DNA of 64,000 bases, taken from positions 434,001 through 498,000 of the forward strand of contig OZ037861.1 in NCBI GenBank assembly GCA_964035575.1, in the 5' to 3' direction. Positions within the stretch are counted from its first letter, which is position 1; each line of letters starts with the position of its first letter. A program made the position numbers and the translations under genes. The notes beneath the pieces are model-generated. The model did no database searches, was not told the origin of the DNA, and worked only from the letters and a program-made list of their open reading frames with translations. This stretch comes from Rhynchopus sp. YZ270_cl-10. Its lineage: Eukaryota; Euglenozoa; Diplonemea; Diplonemida; Diplonemidae. This document shows positions 31,601-41,905 of the stretch, in pieces.

Positions 31601-33656
31601 ACCGTGACGTCAACTGGTCTAACCTAACAATATAAATCCTCCGTCCATACCGATTAAGTACAAAGCCTTCGGGCGACATTGTGTACAGATCCTACCTCGG
31701 TAGGTGATTGTCGATACAACAAAAATCACTCACACCACCTCTCCCCCGAACAGATGCCTCGACAAGGACACAAGCCCCTTCACCCGCAATGATTGGGTAT
31801 GCCAATGCCCCGGAGGAGGATTCGAAGAACGTGCACGGCCTGCGGTGTGCACACACACCACATCGTACTCTGACGACACACTGCGCTGGTACGACCGCAC
31901 GGTGCCGCTGCAGAACCGCACCATCGGCACCTTCGCAGAGCACTCTATGGTGGACGCAAGCTTCACAGTGTCACTCTCCGTCTTCCTCCCCCTCTGCCCT
32001 TCAGACGGCTGCAGCGACAACGACGTCACCACGACCTACAAATGGGACCGCCAATGGCTCTTCTCCAGCACCACCAAACCCCCACGCGCCGCAGCCGGCT
32101 TCTCCATGGTCTGGGAAGGCACCGATTTCCGCTCCCGCATCTACGGGAAAAACTGCTACGCCAAACCCATCGCTGTCGCGCAACCAGGAAACAACTGGGT
32201 GCACTTTGCCACCACCTACAATAAGGTAACGAAGACAATGACAAACTACGTGGATGGGGTGGTTTTTGCGGAATGCCTGGACTACCCGGCTGTCACCGAT
32301 CTTGCAGGGTCCATCAGAGTAGGAGGGAGCTGGGAGGCTGACAGCACCTTGGTCGGGTATATGAAAGACCTCCGGATTTTAAATGGCGCGTTAACCCAGG
32401 CAGAGGTTGTTGTTTTGGGGGCAGCTAGAGAGGAGTATCTCTCTCCTGTTCAGGCAACGATTCGGCTTGAAACGGACTTTGTTTTGCCGAAGAAAAATGC
32501 GGTTCTATTTGCGTCAGAAGGCGCGAATTTGACCTCCGGGGTAGTTACCTTAACAATCCCACAAAGCACCTCCCAAACCAACGCACAATGCAGTGCTGGG
32601 GAGACCGAAGCCCCTACCTCGATGACCCCTATCATCATCAGCGACCCCGCCACCCTTGATGTTTCAATGTGCGCTAAGGTTGAAGTGCTCTCTGATGGAC
32701 TGCCCTGTGGGGGGAAGGAGTTCAACCGTGTTGGGTATTCTAATTGGATGCACACCGAGGCAGGGATTACCAGAGAAATCTGGCCGGTTGCAAACTCTAC
32801 GAATGTGTCCTGTACTACAAGCGGAGGGGGGCCAAATTCCCATTCCCTTCTCCTCATGAATCAGACCACCTGGGGGGCAAGAGCGCGCTGTACGTTTACG
32901 TCGGCAGTTTCGACCCCAGTTCCTCCGACGCCTTCCCCACCTACTCCAGCGCCGGATACGACTGCACCGCTGACGTCTGCGCCAGATACTATTGTCCCCA
33001 CAGTGTCACCACCAACCTCCGCTCCGGAGACCGGTGCGCCACCTACAGCATACCCTGGAATCCCTGAAACCAACCCACCGCAGACGGCTGCGCCGCCCAG
33101 TGAAATCCCTGCGACGAAAGCCCCGGGGGGTACGTGGCAGCCTTCTGTTGCCCCGGTCGTGGTGGAGGCGACGGAGGTGCCAGAGGTGCCGGCGAACGTG
33201 ACAGAAATCCCAAAGACCGGAGAGCCTCAGGTAGGGGGCGCTGGAGGGCCTGGTAGGGCTGCCGGGGAGGAGGTGGGCGGGGAGGGGGATGACTCTGTGG
33301 AGGCCTCGCATTGGTCGTTTGTGTTGGTGGCGGTGTTGTGTGGTGTGGTTGGGTTGGCATGTGCCGCTGCATGGTATCTTGCCTACAAAAAGAAGCGTCT
33401 CATGCAAGAAGCCGTCGCAAAACGTGAAAAATGGACAACCGAACAAAACCCCGACTTTTCAATGGCCAAAATGCAGAGTATGATCGATGATGATGGGGCG
33501 GAAATGCAGCTGGGTGGGTCGAATGTGTCCTTGGAGGCTGTGCCGTTGGGGGGGTCAGCGCCTTTGGGTGGGTCCAACCATTTTACCAGTCTAAACTCAC
33601 CCACCTTTGGAAACACAGCTGCTGTGGATCCTTTATCTGATCACTATACTCTGTAA
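28605..33656 (+). CDS. DUF4874/DUF4832 glycoside-hydrolase-like, EGF-like and LamG-like membrane protein
   Basis: I assemble four exons, 28605-28715, 29197-29424, 30368-31386 and 31754-33656, giving 1086 residues with GT-AG introns and matching phases. Exon 1 is a signal peptide (MGRHALYAALACLAVDC). The first junction makes HNPQ/IGFAMETPSW, the NPxxGF start of DUF4874. Exon 3 has the family's EVGFVGYDGQW-like strand and continues into DUF4832, a TIM-barrel glycosidase-like pair known mainly from bacteria. The third junction makes an EGF-like motif (DECLEFGRICTDAGQK/CLDKD, then WVCQCPGG). Residues about 516-670 are LamG-like (NNWVHFATTYNK, NYVDGVV). A Thr/Pro stalk (about 835-965), a helix (FVLVAVLCGVVGLACAAAWY) and a cytoplasmic tail follow. 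It probably acts on or binds extracellular glycans. Catalytic residues were not verified. Confidence 0.75.
29548..29585 (+). ncRNA. Recurrent hairpin motif in intron 2
   Basis: GGTGACTAAGC, a 6-base loop, then GCTTAGGATCATC. CTAAGC pairs with GCTTAG, and GGTGA with TCATC across a 2-base bulge. A pyrimidine tract and AG follow at once. Related copies lie at 20505, 25003, 34102, 34207, 49354 and 50212. Whether it is a separate RNA or a splicing signal is unknown. Confidence 0.35.
29705..30040. repeat. Array of AAGATCTT palindromes in intron 2
   Basis: About 15 irregularly spaced copies of CTAAGATCTTAG or its core AAGATCTT are separated by A or T runs. Each is self-complementary, and many can pair with each other on either strand. 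The array is entirely intronic in my model of the surrounding gene. Confidence 0.8.
31499..31621. mobile_element. Palindromic TA-flanked MITE in intron 3
   Basis: Perfect inverted ends GACCAGTTGACGTCA (31501-31515) and TGACGTCAACTGGTC (31605-31619) are each bounded by TA. The inside is short and T- and CT-rich. The size and the TA target fit a Tc1/mariner-type MITE. Confidence 0.7.
31655..31725 (+). repeat. Recurrent module A (paired with 38425-38505)
   Basis: AGTACAAA, TTCGG, ACATTG, GTACA, CCTA...TAGG, GATTGTCGATACAAC occur in this order. The same elements in the same order occur at about 38425-38505 with a longer CCTA...TAGG interval. The CCTAC/GTAGG pair forms a small hairpin here. It may be a structured RNA or an old mobile element end. 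Confidence 0.35.
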
Positions 33657-34893
33657 GAGAGCGGAGGAGAGAGAGTGAGTGAAAAGAGCGAGTGTGTGTG
33701 TGTTTGATAACTAAATAGGAGGGGGGTAATTCTTTGCGTAGAATATGGCCCTAATATGGTGTGCATACAAAATAAAAAATGAGTTCTTTTTTTGGAGGGA
33801 AAACTTCTATTTTTTTTTTTTTTTGCTTTTTTGGGAGTAGGGGGGGGGATGTTTTTTTTAAAGGACTGCATGGTTGGGGTCCACCCCGGTACCCCACCAA
33901 AGGTACACTGTCACGAGCTGGCTGTTGTATTTCAAGTCAAAATTTTTTTTATGTGTGAGTGTGATACGTTTTTCTTCAGGTTTGTTTCTTTGAAACGTGA
34001 AAGGTGAACAAAAGGTTTTGCTGTTAAGAGAGGTTCGTTCCCCTCATATGGTAACTCCTTTTTTCTCTTTTTTTGTTTTTTTGTTTTGCTTTTTTAAAAA
34101 GGTGTGACTAAGCACAAACAGGCTTAGAGCCATCTTTTGCAACTCTCTTTCCTTTCGCCCCTTCCCTCCCTTCCCCCTATGTTTTTTTTATCGATTTTTA
34201 TGTCAAAGGTGCGAGGCTTAGTTCATCTTTAAAAAAAAATCATCTTTTTATGATGTGCACACGAGTCTTATTCGTCTTGGCATTTTTTCTTTCTTTTCCA
34301 ATTTTTTTTTCCCCTGCATCGAGCTTCCAATCAGAGTTGGAGAGAAAGAATTTCGGGTTTTTGAAAAAGATCCGGTCTGACACCTCCAGCCCCTGACTGA
34401 ATGGTAAAAAAGGTAATCGTAGCATACACTCTAGGGTGGCTACACTAATACAACCAAGTTTCCAAAATAATGAATGACAGTGGAGATTTGCACAAAAACT
34501 GTGGCAACACAACCGAGGCAACTACACTACTCCAAAACAATTTATCAAAAAAAAGGGTGACCAAACAGCAAAGAGCGGATGCGATGCGTACACACAACGA
34601 AATGTGCACTTTTTTTTCTTTTTCTTTTTCCTCGCTCCACCTACAGAGCCCGCCTAAAAAGGTCCGCCCATTGCGGGCCGGACTCCACCGTGCAGAAAGG
34701 GAAAAAAATGGCATTGTGGTTTATCAGTTGCTGTCACGAAAAGTGTCAATTTGACAGGTGCTCCTTTGAAGGTCATATAATGTTAGGTGCTACAGTGAAA
34801 TACAATACAAAGCAAATAGAGTAGCAAAAACTGGGGAAAAACAAAAAAGAAAAGTGGAGTTCATCCTCTGGGTGTCTACACTAATACAACCAA
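33657..34893. other. Intergenic region with recurrent modules
   Basis: No gene is found. At 33898-33940 lies AGGTACACTGTCACGAG...GTATTTCAAG, a module that also occurs at 37623, 40882 and 44019, typically 200-430 bases after a gene. At 34102-34136 and 34207-34222 lie two copies of the CTAAGC/GCTTAG motif. At 34424-34462 and 34866-34894 lie copies of a CTCTAGGGTGGCTACACTAA-type repeat. Homopolymer runs dominate the rest. Confidence 0.5.
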
Positions 34894-36937
34894 GCAGGCC
34901 TTTTGCTAACTTTGGGATTTTCCCCCTGAATGGCATGATGGTCAAAAAAAAATAATTTCCTGGAAAAAAAAGTACATTCCGAGCTTTCCCGCCTGGTGAA
35001 AGCGGTCGTCGCGCGCTTCGCGCGCGCCTCCCTGCCAGCCACAGGGTGGAGAGGCGAAGGGTCAGCTTTGCGAGATATAAACAAAAAACGGAATATAATC
35101 CTTTATTAACGGTCCTTGGTCTTGCGCCTTACGTACACTAACCGTACAAAATCAATACGTCTTCCAGAAGCAGGGGCTGTTGCAACGGTTGGGTTCCTTT
35201 GAAATAAGAATGGTCAATTTTTTGCAGCTTGGGTCAAGTTTCATTTCTGGCTGCAAAATGCAAGGGAATCCCCTTAGACATTGTAAAATGGCACCGTAGG
35301 CAGGAAGAAAATAGCGTACAGCGAGCGCAGCGAGCAGAAAAATTGTAAGGTGTCATCGTGCCATCGTGCCATCGTGCCATCATGCCATCATGCCATCATG
35401 CCATCATGCCATCATGCCATCATGCCATCATGCCATCATGCCATCATGCCATCATGCCATCATGCCATCATGCCATCATGCCATCATGCCATCATGCCAT
35501 CATGCCATCATGCCATCATGCCATCATGCCATCATGCCATCATGCCATCATGCCATCATGCCATCATGCCATCATGCCATCATGCCATCGTGCCATCGTG
35601 CCATCGTGCCATCGTGCCATCGTGCCATCGTGCCATCGTGCCATCGTGCCATCGTGCCATCGTGCCATCGTGCCATCGTGCCATCGTGCCATCGTGCCAT
35701 CGTGCCATCATGCCATCATGCCATCATGCCATCATGCCATCATGCCATCATGCCATCATGCCATCATGCCATCATGCCATCATGCCATCATGCCATCATG
35801 CCATCATGCCATCATGCCATCGTGCCATCGTGCCATCGTGCCATCGTGCCATCGTGCCATCGTGCCATCGTGCCATCGTGCCATCATGCCATCATGCCAT
35901 CATGCCATCATGCCATCATGCCATCATGCCATCATGCCATCATGCCATCATGCCATCATGCCATCATGCCATCATGCCATCATGCCATCATGCCATCATG
36001 CCATCATGCCATCATGCCATCGTGCCATCGTGCCATCGTGCCATCGTGCCATCGTGCCATCGTGCCATCGTGCCATCGTGCCATCGTGCCATCGTGCCAT
36101 CGTGCCATCGTGCCATCGTGCCATCGTGCCATCGTGCCATCGTGCCATCATGCCATCATGCCATCATGCCATCATGCCATCATGCCATCATGCCATCATG
36201 CCATCATGCCATCATGCCATCATGCCATCATGCCATCATGCCATCATGCCATCATGCCATCGTGCCATCGTGCCATCGTGCCATCGTGCCATCGTGCCAT
36301 CGTGCCATCGTGCCATCGTGCCATCGTGCCATCGTGCCATCGTGCCATCATGCCATCATGCCATCATGCCATCATGCCATCATGCCATCATGCCATCATG
36401 CCATCATGCCATCGTGCCATCGTGCCATCGTGCCATCGTGCCATCGTGCCATCGTGCCATCATGCCATCATGCCATCATGCCATCATGCCATCATGCCAT
36501 CATGCCATCATGCCATCATGCCATCATGCCATCATGCCATCATGCCATCATGCCATCGTGCCATCGTGCCATCGTGCCATCGTGCCATCGTGCCATCGTG
36601 CCATCGTGCCATCGTGCCATCGTGCCATCGTGCCATCGTGCCATCGTGCCATCATGCCATCATGCCATCATGCCATCATGCCATCATGCCATCATGCCAT
36701 CATGCCATCATGCCATCGTGCCATCGTGCCATCGTGCCATCGTGCCATCGTGCCATCATGCCATCATGCCATCATGCCATCATGCCATCATGCCATCTGG
36801 GGGGGAAATCCCCAGGTGATGGATAGCGAAAGCCCTGCCCCACCACCCCCCGTGGCATGATGGTGGCATGATGGAAAAAAAAATAAAAAACGCCCAAAAA
36901 CGTGGCACGATGGCATGATGGTTAGCAAAAGGCCTGC
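34894..36937. mobile_element. Two-kilobase segment with 17-bp inverted ends enclosing the satellite
   Basis: GCAGGCCTTTTGCTAAC (34894-34910) faces its exact complement at 36921-36937. Each is flanked outward by AACCAAG or its near equivalent. Inside, both ends carry CATGATGG, the complement of the satellite unit, and the main satellite lies between. GC palindromes such as GCGCGCTTCGCGCGC (about 35014-35028) also occur. There is no coding capacity. It may be a mobile element or an inverted duplication. Confidence 0.4.
35353..36792. repeat. 8-bp satellite of two alternating unit types
   Basis: There are 180 units of CCATCATG (A) or CCATCGTG (G), with almost no other variants. Runs in order are G3, A26, G15, A14, G8, A17, G16, A14, G11, A8, G6, A12, G12, A8, G5 and A5. 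All three plus frames are open through it (cyclic HAIMPSC-type peptides) simply because 8 is not a multiple of 3 and no stop can form, so these are not genes. Confidence 0.97.
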
Positions 36938-37340
36938 AACCAAGTTTTCAAAAAAAAAAAAAAAAAAAAAACTTTTTCAAAACCCCTTCAAAAAGGCTAT
37001 TGATAGAAATCACCAAACTTTGCACCTTTGCACACCTTATGGGGTGGACCCTTTGGGGTCTTTTTTGGGAAAATCAGGAAAATTCACAAAAAATCACTAG
37101 CGATTTACATAAATTCACAAAAAATCCACACAAATTCACAACCCGTGTATCACGTGTGTTTTCCGCCTTGGTTGTTGTGAATTTTTTGTGAATTATCCTG
37201 GAAAAAAAAAAGACTCCACACCAAATCACCCCACCTTACAATTTGACACTTTACCTGACAGCACCCGGTATGTGTATGCGTCATCCGTAGAAGCGCGAAT
37301 GGACCTTTTTTTTTGAAGAACCCACCCCCTATTTTGAAAA

Positions 37341-37447
37341 TACAGACGTCCAGCAAACGTTGATGGAGGTAAAAAAAACACCCCCCCCCGCCATTTTTTT
37401 TTCTCTCTTTTCGAGCCCTCAAAGACAGCGTTTGTTGGACGTCTGTA
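37341..37447. mobile_element. Palindromic TA-flanked MITE
   Basis: TACAGACGTCCAGCAAACG and the opposing CGTTTGTTGGACGTCTGTA form imperfect inverted ends (one or two mismatches over 22 bases). They start and end with TA and enclose a C/T-rich centre. Same type as the elements at 31499 and 43700, with different end sequences. Confidence 0.65.
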
Positions 37448-38424
37448 CCACTTTCTTTGCGATTGGGAATAGAAATGACTGGCAATACGTTGTCATAGCT
37501 TTGCTTACTTACCTCCCCTTTTTTTTCCCACCACAACCAAAAAAATGGAAAACAGTGGAAAACAAACAGAAAATAGCAAGCTTGCTTGGGCAGCCTGGTT
37601 CAGGTGTCCTGGTCACTCACCAAGGTGTACTGGCAAGGGTTTTTGTATTTCAAGCCAACACTTTGCAAGGGTACATTTGTCGCACCCTCTTTGCTTTCTT
37701 TTCGTTTCATTTAAGAAAAGAAAGTATATGAAATAAGTCAACACTTTTTTTATTTTTATTTTGTTTTTTTCAATCGAGTGGTTTGAGAAGAAGCGAGTGG
37801 TCGAGGGTGGGGGGGGAGGGTTCGTGCAGTAGCTAACCAAGCAATTTATTTGTGTTTGGGATGTGATGTGATACAATTAAAGTTTCTTTTTTTTAAAAAG
37901 GGGCAACAGTACCATTGGTAATCGTATTCCAATGATATAGGTGAGTGACGACACCTCCCCCCTTTTTGCCAGTTGTGTGTGCACGTTTAGAAAGGCAACT
38001 TCCTATTAAGCCCGCCGACTCCATTTTTCTTGGAGCTTCCAGGGACCGTACATGCTCCGTTCCCTAAAAAGGAATGGTCAAAAAAAAGTTTTCAAAAAAA
38101 AAAAAATATAGTGGAGCACACTCTAGGGTGGCTACACTAATACAACCAAGTTTTCAAAAAAAAAAAAAAACAAGAACCGTAACCTCTCAACGTAGACCGC
38201 GAAATGGAAGTAAGCTGGGCGGAGGGTGGGCGTGGCGTGGATATATTCTGTTGCGACACGTGATTTTTCCAAGTTTTCAAAAAAAAACAAGAACCGTAAC
38301 CTACCAGCAGTCCCTTTGTACCGGTTCCACATTCGCGATACGCTTAGCCCGGTAAAGGGTTTTTCATGAACAAATTGCTCTCTAGGGTTGAGGACGACTC
38401 ACGTCTATACCTTCTGCAGTACAA

Positions 38425-38505
38425 AAGGGTTCGGCCAACATTGAGTACACGACCCTAGGTTCCCCAAATCAGGTCTTTAGGCGATTGTCGACACAACAAA
38501 CAAAC
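38425..38505 (+). repeat. Recurrent module B (paired with 31655-31725)
   Basis: AGTACAAA, GTTCGG, ACATTGAGTACA, CCCTAGG...TTTAGG, GATTGTCGACACAAC occur in the same order as in module A. CCTA and TAGG can still pair although the sequence between them differs in length and content. Confidence 0.35.
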
Positions 38506-39342
38506 AAATCGTTCCTGAGGATTAGGTTTATCTGAAATTTTGTTCTCCCCCTTTTTTTTTCCTAAAGAATAGAAGCACACCAGTGGTCAAATCCATCTTT
38601 CGGTATTCTAAAAAAAAATATCTCTCATCCGTCTTGCTCTCTCTTTCGCCCTTTTTTCCCCTTTTTGTTGCCTTCTTTTTTTCTCGTTTTCGTGCACCTT
38701 CCTTCATATCGCCGGCCCATCCCATCACCTCCCCGCACGAAGGCAAATCCTACCAAGTGCCAAGAGAAGACAGCCGCCATTCGTTTGTTGGCTTGCCCAA
38801 AATCTCTTTTAAAAAAGATCTTTTTAGTGTCGATACAAACAAAAAAAATACCAAACTTATACCATCGTAGTAGGTCAAAGAAATGCCTTTGTGTGACGTT
38901 TAGGCACGTGACGTGCTTCGGGGAGGGGGGTTGTCTACAAGCAAAACAAAACAAACAAAACAAAAAGCACAACAAAAAGCAAACAAAATCCAATACCGCC
39001 TAGTAACCCAGCAAGGGGGTTACTTCAGCGGAAAATTGTCGATCAGGGGGCTGATATAGGGGGGTTTTTTTATTTCTATTATTCTGGGGAAAACCCCGGA
39101 TTTGACCGAGTTTCAGCGAAAACCCCTAAAAAACCTATAAGCCCCTGTTGTCGTCACGAACAAACAAAAATATACAGCATCACACATACCCCCCTATTTC
39201 CTCAAATAAATAATGCCTTTTACCCCTCCACACCTCCACACCTCCACACCTCCTCCCTCCTGCTTCCCTTGCCCACCCCCCCCCCTACTCTATCCACCAC
39301 TACCACAATTCCTCCAGAAAAAAAAGTCAAAACAAAACAACC

Positions 39343-40599
39343 ATGCAGCGTGCTGCGCTCCGTCGCCTTGCTGGGACACGGGGGTCACTCTCTTCTGCTC
39401 TCTCTAGTGCAAACGGCGTCTCTTCCTCCTTCACACCATTTATCTCAGGGAGAACCACCGTTGGGGTGCGTTATTGCACGACGGAGGCAAAGGGTACAGA
39501 TGCCACCTCCACCCCCGAACGCTCCGTTAAAGATGAAGTTGCACACATCCTCCGAACCGTCGAATCTAACATGAAAATCCCCCCAACCACCATGGAGGAG
39601 CTCCACGACTTCATCACCTCCGCACACAAGAACCTCGAGCGCGCCATCTCCATCGACCCCAGCTGCGCGCGGGCGTACTACCTTCTCGCACAGATCTCCC
39701 CTCAGGGAAATATCCTAAATGGCCAGACCCTCACACAGACAGAGGTTATGGGGATGGCCGTCCAGGTTGCCAGAGAGACAAAGCTTCCGGGAATTGAGGA
39801 GTACTACTTCAGCCTGGGGACCACCATGGCAGGCCTGCCTCTTGACAAAGCGACTATCACCCTGGCAGATGGTACGACTCTCTCGAGACGGCAATGTTTG
39901 CTCCTTGCTGCGGAAGGTGAAACTCCGGATCACACTTTTCTCTCAGCGCTTGCCTTCGATATGACAATGGAAGAAGAAGTAGAATTCATGTCCGAAAAAT
40001 CTTCAAAAAGAGACATTCTGAGGCGTTCCCTAAAGGCGAATCCTGCATACGCATTGACGTACCTCACCTTGGCAGATACCATGCAATTTGAGGAGCTTAT
40101 TGAGCTCGACGGAAGTGAGGTCTCAAAAATCGATTTATGGAAGCTCGCGGTGCATCACGAACCGAATTCGGTGTTTGCGTATTTGTACCTCCTGGAAACG
40201 ATGTTCCAGAAGGGGGAGCACAAAATCATGCTCCACGGCGGAGTAGAAGAGACCAGAGAAGGGATGTGCAAGAAGGCGGTCGCAACGAACCCAAGAAAGG
40301 GGCACGCCTTTGCGTTTCTCGCAGAATGCCTGCCGGAGAGGACCTCGACAGTGTGCCTCCTCGATGGCCAGACAGTGACAAGAGATCAACTGTATATCCA
40401 AGCGGTGAACCGCTCGCGTGACGACGTGGATGTGTTGTGCAGCTTTGCCCTCAGTCTAGGTGAGGAAGGCTCGGTGCAGGCAGGGCCCAACGCAGAGAGC
40501 GTTATCACAGGAGCAGACCTCCTCCAGCGTGCGGCTACCATCGACCCTGCGAGGCTGGCCCTGGTCAAGCCGGACATTGAGGCAAGAAGGGCGAAGTGA
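39343..40599 (+). CDS. TPR-like repeat protein with probable mitochondrial presequence
   Basis: This is a 418-residue frame. The start (MQRAALRRLAGTRGSLSSAL) is rich in Arg, Ser and Ala and free of acidic residues, as in a mitochondrial targeting peptide. The rest is helical repeats of the TPR kind with the pattern A.(S/T)IDPSCARAYYLLA, LKANPAYALTYLTLA, AVATNPRKGHAFAFLAEC and AATIDPARLALV. These are spaced by a recurring insert L.DG..(L/V)TR.Q (LADGTTLSRRQ, LDGQTVTRDQ). Such scaffolds bind other proteins; no specific function is evident. The start is supported by the presequence and by an upstream CCTCCAG acceptor. It stands alone, with no sign of co-transcribed neighbours. Confidence 0.82.
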   Translation: MQRAALRRLAGTRGSLSSALSSANGVSSSFTPFISGRTTVGVRYCTTEAKGTDATSTPERSVKDEVAHILRTVESNMKIPPTTMEELHDFITSAHKNLERAISIDPSCARAYYLLAQISPQGNILNGQTLTQTEVMGMAVQVARETKLPGIEEYYFSLGTTMAGLPLDKATITLADGTTLSRRQCLLLAAEGETPDHTFLSALAFDMTMEEEVEFMSEKSSKRDILRRSLKANPAYALTYLTLADTMQFEELIELDGSEVSKIDLWKLAVHHEPNSVFAYLYLLETMFQKGEHKIMLHGGVEETREGMCKKAVATNPRKGHAFAFLAECLPERTSTVCLLDGQTVTRDQLYIQAVNRSRDDVDVLCSFALSLGEEGSVQAGPNAESVITGADLLQRAATIDPARLALVKPDIEARRAK

Positions 40600-41046
40600 A
40601 GAAAATAAATTTTGTGTGTGGGGGGACGAGGGGAAGGGAGGGATTCTTGTGCTACACAGTGTCCTTGTATAGCATGATGACATGATACATAATGTTAAAA
40701 ATATGACAATGATGCACAATGAAGTCGTTATTATTTCATTGTTTTGTTTTGTATACCACCTTGAGTTCCATCTTTCATAGAGCTGATGCTGTATGATATT
40801 AAAAAAAACGAATGGTTACCAAAGGAAAGCACAGAGGGTTTAGCTCCTTTTGGATGCTGATGTTTGTTGCAACGTTTTTTTAAGGTACACTGTCACGAGA
40901 GGGCTTTGTATTTCAAGCCAACCTTTTTTGGACATCAAAAGGAATTTTTTTTGAGGGGTTTTTAAAGACGCAGCGAATGTCATCAAAAGAGGAAACAAAA
41001 TAAATACTGATGAAGAGATAAGGTAACTACGTACCACACACCCCCC
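40600..41046. other. Intergenic region
   Basis: No gene is seen. It contains the GGTACACTGTCACGAGAGGG module at 40882-40925, about 285 bases after the stop codon, followed by AT-rich sequence. Confidence 0.45.
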
Positions 41047-41470
41047 TTATTTCCCTTCTATTTTTTCTTTGTTTCGTCCTTGCGAGCGAGCCATCCATGC
41101 GAGGGCCCCACACTGTATCTCCAAAGATCTCAGCTTTTCCTTGGGAGCCTTCTTGTTTGTTTTTTGAAGAAACACATCTAAAAACTCCACGAAGTCATCA
41201 AGAACACCCTTCGATGTCGCCCTGCAATGCAAGCATCATAGTATCTTCGAGGTGCTCTGTTAGCATCATTCTCAGCCGGGTTTTAATCAACTTAAGTCGG
41301 CTAAAAATTCGTTCAACGCCAACAGTCGAACCTGGGATACATTCCCCCAAGGAGCATAATGGCAAGAGTTCTCGGGTACAGTCCTTCATAATTGGAACAT
41401 ATATTACATGCAGCGTCTTTGGCAGGAAGGCATCAGGTCCCAGAGCAGGGTCTCATTCCCTTTCGGTAGG
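41047..41470 (-). pseudogene. hAT transposase C-terminal remnant
   Basis: On the minus strand, 41389-41198 reads STVGVERIFSRLKLIKTRLR, followed by MMLTEHLEDTMMLALQGDIE. This is the hAT dimerisation pattern (ER.FS.LK.IKT.LR). The frame stops soon after, and a neighbouring frame (41232-41047) continues DDFVEFLDVFLQKTNKK. Stops lie a short way upstream. No terminal repeats were found. It is a short, broken fragment of a DNA transposon or of a host gene derived from one. Confidence 0.55.
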
Positions 41471-41905
41471 TCTTCCTTTCGATGCTGCCGGCATCTGACT
41501 CGGACACAAGAGGTAGTAGGCATAGGCTCATGCGTTGCCACTGGGTCTTTCCTCTTTCCTCCACCTCGGCAACCGACGCTCTTACAATCACAATCTGAAC
41601 CACCCAGTATTAGATTATCATTTTTTTTTCGATTTTGGTCTCAGTGTAGTCTCTCCCCCTCCCACACGCCGACCACATTACAATATTACTCTTCACACTT
41701 AAAGCCACCACCAATTACAACCTTAATTGATGTACGTCCAAATACTCTCTTTACCTCCTTTTCCTTCATCTGATTCAGCCCAAAACACTGCCAAAACTCT
41801 TCTCAAAATAAGGCGGACTTTCCTATTCCAAAAAAAACAATCATCGACCACACCTCAGGTATACCCTCTTTATACACAACGCATTGTTCTTAGCCTTCCT
41901 ACACC

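Larger units (their letters stand above)
36938..39342. other. Intergenic region rich in homopolymers, with small elements
   Basis: No convincing gene is seen; the frames present are low complexity. It contains an inverted TTCACAAAAAAT element (37078-37195), a TA-flanked MITE (37341-37447), a copy of the TGTATTTCAAGCC module (37623-37660), a copy of the CTCTAGGGTGGCTACAC repeat (38107-38160) and module B (38425-38505). The last about 170 bases before 39343 are pyrimidine-rich and end CCTCCAG, a candidate splice acceptor 27 bases before the next start codon. Confidence 0.5.

Noticed and set aside
35353-36792. CRISPR-like array
   Set aside because: The repeats are contiguous 8-bp units with no spacers, in a eukaryotic context.
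35350-36860. Three overlapping ORFs of 486-500 codons on the plus strand
   Set aside because: They are an automatic result of an 8-bp satellite that cannot form a stop codon in any plus frame; the peptide is just a cycling HAIMPSC pattern.
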